A stretch of 64,000 nucleotides of DNA. Origin: Melieria omissa. Taxonomy: Eukaryota > Arthropoda > Insecta > Diptera > Ulidiidae. The stretch lies in assembly GCA_963971225.1 (NCBI GenBank), contig OZ020268.1:36047848-36111847 (forward strand), in the 5' to 3' direction. The notes under the pieces were generated by a model. It searched no databases, was not told the DNA's origin, and saw only the letters and a program-made list of their open reading frames with translations. The translations under genes were made by a program, and so were the position numbers. Positions 56,991 through 64,000 of this stretch are shown here, piece after piece. Each line of letters opens with the position of its first letter. The stretch's first letter is position 1.

Positions 56991-58289
56991 CCGAACTCTC
57001 TTTGTACAAAAATATCACTTTCTTTAAGACTCTTTTCGAGAAAGTGAGACAAAATTCATAACTAGCATTTTATGTTAGCACCACTCTGTGTCCCAATTGT
57101 GTCCCATATACGCACACACTCACACACAAATACGTGTCAGTTTCTGTTTCTTTATCTTCAATGTCAGCGAAGGCACAATAAATAATAAGTACCCGCAAAA
57201 TATCATAAAAAGCGCAACTTTGCAAGCAAATTTTATGTAATTCCACAAGCTCCTTAAGCTCTCCACAAATTATGGTCAAATTGTTTTTCCTTCCCTCATT
57301 CCCTTCCGTCACTTTCCGCTATTAATAGTTACCAGCTTTGGTTTTTATGCCTTGCGCTCGACCACAAAGTCGGTGTCGCGACCTTCCATCGCGTGATAAT
57401 ATTATAGGACAATATTTATTGTGTCAAGTGATAGATGCCCGGTTAGAAGTGATATATGCAGCACTATAAATACATTATAAAGCAGGCCATTCCCAATAAC
57501 AAAACTAGTGAGTAGATGTTAACACATAAGTTTTGGCTGCGGCGTTTGGCATCGAACTGTTAAATTTAAGACTGTACATAAGAGTTTGGTGTCTTTCTTT
57601 GAATGCTTTCCAATTATGATATTTTTCCGGCGCACACTGTCATAACTTCAGCGAAATCATGGCATGCGTTGCCATAATGCTGTGCGTAAAGTAGGCTGGC
57701 GAGGATATGTTGGAACGTTCTGTGTTGACAGTTTCCCCAAAAAATGTTCCTCCCCAATACATACATACATATGTACTACGATTGCATAGAGGCAAGTAGC
57801 TCTGCGCTTTAATGTGAATGCATGTGTGGTTATACATGCTGTACAATATTTAAGTGCCCAGTAGGAAATTTCTAAACAGCAGAATGAGCTTGTATGTATT
57901 TTCATTTTTCTGTTACTTTGAAACTTTGTTACATTAAGTTATAGGTTGGTAGGTAGAAGTAGAGCCTAAGAGGACTGCGCCTACACTCCCCGCCTACATC
58001 TACTTCCCATCACAGCCACTTATTTCGTAGCTCTGATGAATTTATCAATTCTATTTGAGGCATCTTTTCAAGATCTGTTAACGAAACAGACAGCTTCTAC
58101 ATTGTGCAGTAGACCCAGTTTTGTGGAGTTTTGACCGATGGGACAGTGCCCAGTTCTGACTTCCATGTCAATACCTATGGGCAGTGTGTTTAGTAGAATC
58201 AATTCCCTGGATCTGATCTGGTCAGTCGGAGGCCTGATTTGTCTTGCTATATTGCACGTTTGTTAGTTGTACTAGGCTCTAGACGTAGC
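56991..58289. other. Non-coding host DNA
   Basis: Short CA/TACA runs (57107-57128, 57758-57772). No exon recognised. From about 57940 the sequence may already belong to the LINE that follows, since ggttggtaggtagaagtaga-like text is common near LINE and SINE junctions, but I cannot show this. Confidence 0.4.
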
Positions 58290-58320
58290 TTTACTCATTG
58301 AGGAAGCTGTCCACACGGAA

Positions 58321-58770
58321 ATGATCAGACCCCCTTGGTGGTGTGCTGAAATCAGTGAGCTCCGCAGAACAACCAGGAAGTTATTCAATAAAACTAGACG
58401 GTCATGTACAGATGAAGTCTGGTTAGAATACAAGCTGGCTCTGAAAGCCTATAAAAATAGGCTAAGGAAAGCTAAGAGAGACTCCTGGAGAGACTTCTGT
58501 GGTAACATAGAACTTACCACCCGAGCCTCCAGGCTCAGGAAAATATTCTTCAAATGCCCATCCAACACTTTCTACTTCCAGAAGGAAGACGGGTCATGGG
58601 TCTCTAGTAGTGAAGAGTCACTCGATATTCTGCTAGACACACACTTCCCAGGTGGCTCTAAAGACTTGGTGGACCTGCCATGGTCGGGTAGCCGTCCACC
58701 GGTCCCAGGTGCCGACCTCATTGTGACTAGACAGAAGTTGTTATGGGCCGTGGACAGTTTTTTACCCTAG
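58321..58770 (+). pseudogene. LINE ORF2 linker region
   Basis: A 149-codon frame covering the region between endonuclease and RT: PWWCAEISELRR, AKRDSWRDFCGNIE, NTFYFQKEDGSW and SGSRPPVPGADLIVTRQKL. It ends at the TAG directly before KAPGPDG. The endonuclease domain upstream is absent. Confidence 0.7.
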
Positions 58771-58851
58771 AAAGCGCCGGGTCCAGACGGTGTCGCCCCG
58801 ATAGAGATTCAGGCCACCAAGAACCTGATTCTTCCATAGCTACCGAAGATC

Positions 58852-59235
58852 ATGAGGAGCTGCCTAGTCCTGAATCACATACCCAATATCTGGAGACATG
58901 TGAAGGTAGTTTTTATACCTAAGGCAGGCAAAAGCTCGCATGACCTCAGACCAATTAGTCTCTCTTCTTTCCTTCTCAAAATCCTGGAAAGGTTAGTGGA
59001 TACTCATATTAGGCAGTTGTTGGTCGATCGACCATTCTCGCCCTCTCAATATGCACTTGAGTGCAAGGAATTTACTATGGTATATTTTACGGATATTGTG
59101 TCGCTTGTAGCACTGATTGAGCAGCTACTTCATAGCCGCGTCATCAATGCAAATCTTGGTATCGCATCTGCACAAAGATCTGGAAAAAGGGGGACACCCC
59201 AGGGAGAGGTCCTCTTGTCTGTTCTTTGGAATTAA
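58852..59235 (+). pseudogene. LINE reverse transcriptase fragment
   Basis: RSCLVLNHIPNIWRHVKVVF and IPKAGKSS, then LRPISLSSFLLKILERLVD, are RT boxes. KEFTMVYFTDI is the start of the first catalytic box, then deletion. NANLGIASAQRSGKRGTPQG is box B. It ends LLSVLWN plus TAA. No later catalytic box is present. Confidence 0.75.
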
Positions 59236-59514
59236 GCGGTGAACACACTGCTAATGCGTATGGAGAGGGCGGGGTGCCCTGTTAGGAGAAAATGCTAACG
59301 TAAATACTAACGTATGGTCTGTCTTACCTAATTAGCTCTCCGCTATAAAAAAACCACTCTCGACGGTGCAAGCGAAACTGAACTTGAAGCTGCTGAGATG
59401 ATTTTGATAACCGTCCGGAAAATTTGGTATTTTTATGATTTATTTAATTTAGCACGGGCTCTGAGACCGCACGTCAGCAGTTAAAGGTTAAAAAACAAAT
59501 CTTATATACCATAT

Positions 59515-59661
59515 CAGTGGCGCAGAAAAGTGGGTTTGGGGTTCAAATCTTCCGCACCCCCAATTTGGTGAAAAATATAGTTTCAAATGGTTTTAGGCTT
59601 AAAAGTTCTACGAAATCTCTAATCCCTCTCCCCCCAAAATTAAATCCTGTGTGCGCCACTG
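59515..59661 (-). mobile_element. hAT-like MITE, copy 3 (complete)
   Basis: The ends are cagtggcgca and tgtgcgccactg, in a 147-bp element. The flanking eight bases are taccatat on the left and tatcatat on the right, an 8-bp target duplication with one mismatch, as expected for hAT transposons. Read in reverse it follows the landmarks of copy 1 (GTTTGAAACTATATTTTT, GATTTGAACCCCAAAACCC-like). No coding content. Confidence 0.75.
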
Positions 59662-60090
59662 TATCATATACAGTTGCGGTCAAAATAATAGTAGTACGCG
59701 TACGACGAAAAGAAAATGAAGAAAAAATAATCTGCTTTTTTTACAAATATTTATTTTGTATTTTTTTTAACAAGTTATATGTGTTAACAATGCAATCATA
59801 AAAGAAAACTTAAGAATTAAACTCAGTTTGGTTTGATTTAAATTAAATGCGTCAAAAGCTCCAAAATATGGACGGTCAAAAAAATAGTAGTTCGCTTTAC
59901 TTTCATAAAAATTAAGCAACAATTGTGTTTCATTTTAAAAGATTTTGTGGTTAAATAGTAATAACGAAATGTTTCTTCAAATTAGTATTTAGTTGCGTGA
60001 CTGTTGTTTGGCTATTACTGCAGCACAGAGCCGATGCATTGAAATAACCAAATTTTCATATCTTTCTCTAGGGGCGTGGTCTACTGCTTT

Positions 60091-60345
60091 TCAAAGTTGA
60101 TTATTATTTAAAAGATTATTGTGAGCAACTGCTCTCTTCACGTCACACCACAAATTTTTAATTATATTGAAGTCTGGTGATTGTGCGAGCCATTCCATAA
60201 TCCTAATCCTGCTCTTGCGAAGCCCCTTTCGTGCGACCTTGCTTGTATGCTTTCGGTTATAATCCTGTTGGAAGATCCAAAGCATTGGCGTTTTTTCACG
60301 GACATACGGTACACATACACATCGATCCATCGTTTTCTTGATCAA
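60091..60345 (-). pseudogene. Tc1 transposase C-terminus, left arm
   Basis: The reading contains LWIFQQDYNRKHTSKVARKG (second catalytic Asp in QQD), then MEWLAQSPDFNIIKNLWCDV. The spacing from that Asp to the Lys of IIKNLW is 34 residues; family members have Glu there (PIENLW), so the DD34E triad is broken by Glu-to-Lys. It ends KRAVAHNNLLNNNQL. The first two thirds of the gene are missing. Confidence 0.85.
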
Positions 60346-60640
60346 ATAAATAGCGCCACCTTCATAAAACGTAAGACATGCTCAATAAATAAATGCATGT
60401 CTTACGTTTTATGGAGGTGGCGCTATTTATTTGACATACGGTGGCACGATTTCCCGCAAGATTCGTACACATACACATCGATCCATCGTTTTCTTGATCA
60501 AATAAATAGCGCCACCTCCATAAAACGTAAGACATGCTGAATAAATAAATGGATGTACTACGTTTTATGGAGGTGGCGCTATTTATTTGATCAAGAAAAC
60601 GATGGATCGATGTGTATGTGTACGAATCTTGCGGGAAATC
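60343..60640. repeat. Twice-repeated palindromic cassette at the centre
   Basis: The text tcaaataaatagcgccacc followed by (t/c)cataaaacgtaagacatgct occurs at about 60345-60381 and again near 60500-60537. Each is followed by a short AATAAATAAATG loop and then its own complement. The left cassette lacks the ggcacgatttcccgcaagat stretch that the second keeps (about 60443-60462), so the two were made by separate rearrangement steps. Confidence 0.8.
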
Positions 60641-60865
60641 GTGCCACCGTATGTCCGTGAAAAAACGCCAATGCTTTGGATCTTCCAACAGGATTATAAC
60701 CGACAGCATACAAGAAAGGTCGCACGAAAGGGGCTTCGCAAGAGCAGGATTAGGGTTATGGAATGGCTCGCACAATCACCAGACTTCAATATAATTAAAA
60801 ATTTGTGGTGTGACGTGAAGAGAGCAGTTGCTCACAATAATCTTTTAAATAAAAATCAACTTTGA
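60587..60865 (+). pseudogene. Tc1 transposase C-terminus, right arm
   Basis: Mirror copy of the left arm: LWIFQQDYNRQHTRKVARKG, then MEWLAQSPDFNIIKNLWCDV with the same Glu-to-Lys change, ending KRAVAHNNLLNKNQL. It differs from the left arm at a few residues (K/Q, S/R, I/V, N/K). The shared inactivating change shows that the inverted duplication arose from an already dead copy, or that the arms are homogenised. Confidence 0.85.
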
Positions 60866-61289
60866 GAAGCAGTAGACCACGCCCCTAGAGAAAGATATGA
60901 AAATTTGGTTATTTCAATGCATCGGCTCTGTGCTGCAGTAATAGCCAAACAACAGTCACGCAACTAAATACTAATTTGAAGAAACATTTCGTTATTACTA
61001 TTTAACCACAAAATCTTTTAAAATGAAACACAATTGTTGCTTAATTTTTATGAAAGTAAAGCGAACTACTATTTTTTTGACCGTCCATATTTTGGAGCTT
61101 TTGACGCATTTAATTTAAATCAACCCAAACTGAGTTTAATTCTTAAGTTTTCTTTTATGATTGCATTGTTAACACATATAACTTGTTAAAAAAAATACAA
61201 AATAAATATTTGTAAAAAAAGCAGATTATTTTTTCCTAATTTTCTTTTCGTTGTATGCGTACTACTATTATTTTGACCGCAGCTGTATA

Positions 61290-61929
61290 TCGCACACGCA
61301 CAACAAAAGTGACACAACTCAAAATTTTTGATTTTTCAGGAAACGCAAAAAACTGTTTTTGAGCTAAATAAACATTTTTTTAAATATCGTATAGACCGTT
61401 CAGTAGAAAATCCTTACTGATTATGTGTGTGATTTGTGATAAGTTGCAAGAATTTTTTTTTTATTTTACACTAGAAAATCCAAAATTTTGAGTTTTGACT
61501 GTTTTGATGATATTTTAATTCAATAATTACCGAATTATTTCAAGTAATGCCACTTTGTTTTAATGAAATAATTATAAATGACAGTTAAAAAGTTGAAAGA
61601 AAAATTTTGAAAATTCATAATTAATTTTAATAATTAAAAATATATACAAAAATTGTCAGAATTTTGCTTAAAATTAACTTTAACAAAAATTTATTTCGTC
61701 AAAAGTGACACAATTTGAGTTAGGACTCTTTTGCATTGAGCTGCAGCAATCAAATAGCATCAAACTTCTGACATTAAAAGAGACCTAACTGTACTTTTGT
61801 AACACTTAATAAAAAAAAAATATTCTGAGCTTTTGCTGATTGGTAGATGTATGCATTGTGCACAATATTAACACATAAACCCGAAAATGAAAAATGTTGA
61901 GTTGTGTCACTTTTGTAGTGCGTGTGTGA
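61290..61929. mobile_element. MITE with ~40-bp inverted ends, TA target
   Basis: TA flanks at 61288-61289 and 61930-61931. The left end is tcgcacacgcacaacaaaag followed by TGACACAACTCAAAATTTTTGA. The right end, complemented, is tcacacacgcactacaaaag followed by TGACACAACTCAACATTTTTCA. A third copy of the inner part of the end (cgtcaaaagtgacacaattt, about 61698-61717) lies inside. The 640-bp interior is AT-rich and non-coding. TA target suggests Tc1/mariner mobilisation; the family is not recognised. Confidence 0.75.
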
Positions 61930-61931
61930 TA

Positions 61932-64000
61932 TGGATTATCGGCTAATATCGTTGACATCTAAGGTAACAAAACCTCATGGATCAATTGTTCTCAATGCTT
62001 TAACAAGGAACTAAACACTTTCTAGCAAAATGAGCTCAGCTAACGAGCGCTTCGTGCACCCTGTCAACCCTCAATTCACTGACACTTTGGCACAACATTT
62101 TCCTACTGACACGCTGCGGTCCCATGTGTGCGTCGTGTTGGTGTTGGCAGTGCTGTGCGGTGCCATTTTACTGCTACATATTTTGCTCGTTGGTCTTTTA
62201 ATGGCATCATATTTTATTATGCTCGCATTTGCACTCATTCGCCAGTATTCATACGTGTGTGTGTGCTGTATTTGCGTGCGCTGAATGCGCGTGTGCGTGT
62301 GTGTGTGCGTGTGTGAGTGTTACGTGTATCTGGCTGCGGCAAGCTTGACTCTGCATTCCAGCTACTCAGCACTGTCTATAGATTGTTGACATTTTTCCTT
62401 TTCTTCCATGCGCACTTGTCTCGGCTCGACTTGACTCGTTTGGGCACCGTCGCAGCGTTTTGCTGCTGCTTTCTGGTGTGTTTTGCTGCTGTGCTTTTGT
62501 CTTTTGCTTTTCGTTTTTCGTTTTGCGTTTTTGCTCTTTTCTTGTCTTGTCGCCATACATGCGCCGTGTGCGCTTTTATGGCGCAAATTCTCCAATTTAC
62601 CCATTACACACTCTACTTTACATTGTGTCTGTTTGTGAGGGCACTTGGCTCTGCTCGGGCGCACGTTGCCGTTTTTTTGCGATATTAATATGTGCCATTT
62701 GTGGGTTAATAAGGCTAAATCGAGTATGTGTGCCGCACTTAATTATAATCATATTTATTGTCTTGATTTATGGCTGCCATGTTGACCTCAATCAAATTTG
62801 TCAGCCGTTTGTGCGTTCGATTCGGCACATTGAATTTTAACGAATCTGCGCGTGACGAAAACAACGCATGGCTTGTAATCGCACACAAAATGCGACACAT
62901 AATACTGATTGATTTTGTTTTGTTGTTGCGTTGCGTTGCGTTGCCTTGCGCTTTGCCGCCAACGCTGTCAATGACTTTCCTGTTGGCCCGACTTTTGCTA
63001 CTCGCGCCAGTTGTTGTGTGTTTGTAATTCTGCTTTGTACTCGGCTTGCAGTACTTTGCCGCTTTTTCTTATTGTAGTTGTTGTTGTTTTTTTGCAACGA
63101 ACTTTGTGCAACCCATTGACCAACTTTAAGGCCGCTTTCGCCAGCCGACGGCAACAACACGCCAACACGGCTTCAGCCAGCGGCTAACACACATTTCGAT
63201 TTGTGGCTGCTTGCGAGTTCTTTGCGCCCATCTTTTGCCCAACACCAAGCAGCCAAAACGAGCCAGTACGTGTGCAAATGTATGTATGGGTGTATGTGTG
63301 GGAATTTGCCGCTAATTCTGTTCCAGTTGACTGACTGCTCTGGCTGCCATTCATTATTCGCATGAAGTCTTTTACGCAAAGTGCATACGTCAATGCGGTC
63401 TGCCATCGTTGACATTTTTCAAATCAGCAACGACGATTCGCTTCCTTTCACACGCTAACCCACACGGTTTACTGCAGTTTTTCCACCTTGTTTTTTTGCA
63501 CAAATTACTTTTTCCATTTGCACTTTGCTCTCGTTGTTTTGTCGTTGGTCGATTGGTTGATTTTCTGCTATTTTCAACATTTCGTCACTATGTTCTATGT
63601 TGTTGCTGGCTTTCGGTGTACTGCAGCGAAGTTCATTAATCTCGTTATAAGTTCGTGCAGGCACTTGGCATAATCAATCAATGTGCTTTTGGTGGAGCGC
63701 GGGCGCCAGGTGTGGGCGCTGCTGCATTTGGCTGTGTGGCATATGCGGCCAACGCACCGAATTTGTGTATATGTATTATTTGTCATGGCAACTAGCGTTG
63801 AGCGTTGGTCGATGAATATTTCAGCAGCATTTGCAGGACACTCTACGTAATGGCAGACGACTTTTCATTTGAAATTTGTTTTCTTTCTGTTTAGCGCTTT
63901 CGTGGTAAATAAGTTTTGATGTGCTGTGAAATGGTTTCGAGGGTGAAATGTCAACAATGTACACACACACACATAGTTGGTGTCACTATTATAAGAATGC
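61932..64000. other. Unique non-coding host DNA
   Basis: A mixed-complexity block with a GT/GCGT run (62289-62316), a (GTTGC)n-like run (62926-62950), GTT runs (63077-63090) and a CA run near 63961-63972. The longest frames (62317-62688 plus, 62460-62840 plus) overlap each other and minus-strand frames and look like random Leu/Phe/Cys-rich readings. The block continues past the end of the window. Confidence 0.45.

Larger units (their letters stand above)
58290..59260 (+). mobile_element. LINE ORF2 fragment (pre-RT and early RT)
   Basis: The plus strand reads PPWWCAEISELRRTTRKLFN and RDSWRDFCGNIE (linker before RT), then KAPGPDGVAPIEIQ, VVFIPKAGKSS, LRPISLSSFLLKILERLV (early RT boxes), RSGKRGTPQGEVLLSVLWN. 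Two TAG stops interrupt it: 58768-58770 just before KAPGPDG, and 58837-58839 where the family has Trp. An internal deletion removes the segment containing the first catalytic Asp neighbourhood, joining FTDI to VSLVALIEQLL. The YADD/YVDD box and everything after are missing. It resembles the RNase H-bearing LINE group at 560-2440. Confidence 0.8.
59671..61285. mobile_element. Giant palindromic Tc1-like element (1.6 kb)
   Basis: Flanked by TA on both sides. The left end is cagttgcggtcaaaataata and the right end, complemented, is cagctgcggtcaaaataata; similarity continues through the whole arms, so the element is one long inverted repeat centred near 60478. Each arm carries the same Tc1 transposase C-terminus pointing inward to outward (minus 60091-60345, plus 60587-60865). 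The arms differ at only a few per cent by eye. The centre contains a short cassette present twice, itself palindromic, with arms at 60343-60432 and about 60450-60640. RNA across it would fold into a long double strand. Confidence 0.9.

Noticed and set aside
62030..62840. Leu/Phe/Cys-rich overlapping frames as membrane proteins
   Set aside because: Frames overlap in two phases and on both strands and include GT-repeat translations; hydrophobicity follows from T-rich composition.

Overview
The window looks like repeat-rich, non-coding DNA from a higher fly (Diptera, Brachycera); a tephritid-type fruit fly is a reasonable guess but not proven. The evidence is the mixture of short CA/TG, CAA/GTT and TATG microsatellites in moderately complex unique DNA, interrupted by many insect transposon types: mariner, Tc1, pogo, piggyBac, hAT-like MITEs, RNase H-bearing LINEs and a tRNA-derived SINE. 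I found no convincing host protein-coding gene, no rRNA, no functional tRNA and no CRISPR. The host DNA is probably intergenic or the inside of very long introns.

Layout. 1-3.26 kb: mariner relic, decayed LINE (minus strand) and an internally deleted mariner-like element. 3.3-6.9 kb: unique DNA with CA/TG repeats. 7-8 kb: first copy of an unclassified repeat here called family R. 10.3-11.2 kb: hAT-like MITE abutting a deleted mariner. 11.5-13.7 kb: unique DNA. 14.1-15.0 kb: (AAATA)n block of about 880 bp. 15.0-15.3 kb: TTAA MITE. 15.4-17.3 kb: unique DNA. 17.4-23.5 kb: SINE, MITEs, R copy 2 and an LTR-like sequence. 24-25.9 kb: unique DNA. 26.3-29.6 kb: mariner relic, pogo-type MITE, R copy 3, foldback element and TTAA MITE. 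30-36.6 kb: mostly unique DNA with LINE and TTAA-MITE inserts near 33 kb. 37.2-43.1 kb: mariner relic, tandem repeats, R copy 4 carrying a nested TTAA MITE and a 5'-truncated LINE, and another mariner relic. 44-47.4 kb: unique DNA with a palindromic MITE and LINE tail. 48-50.5 kb: tandem dimer and a deleted piggyBac. 50.6-56 kb: mostly unique DNA. 56-57 kb: simple repeats and a triplicated motif. 58.3-59.3 kb: LINE RT fragment. 59.5-61.9 kb: three DNA transposons packed end to end. 62-64 kb: unique DNA.

The most striking item is at 59671-61285: a 1.6-kb near-perfect palindrome bounded by Tc1-type terminal repeats. It holds two head-to-head copies of the same transposase C-terminus, both with the final catalytic Glu replaced by Lys, and a doubly rearranged centre. 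Other good leads are the three-layer nested insertion at 39.7-42.6 kb with an 11-bp target duplication, the R family with its roughly 140-bp internal modules, and the concentration of distinct TTAA (piggyBac-type) MITE families.

Every transposase in the window is damaged. Only the LINE at 40.2-42.2 kb keeps all reverse transcriptase catalytic residues, and it is 5' truncated. The window is therefore mainly a fossil record of transposition rather than a set of cooperating genes. All family calls rest on reading motifs by eye, without database searches.
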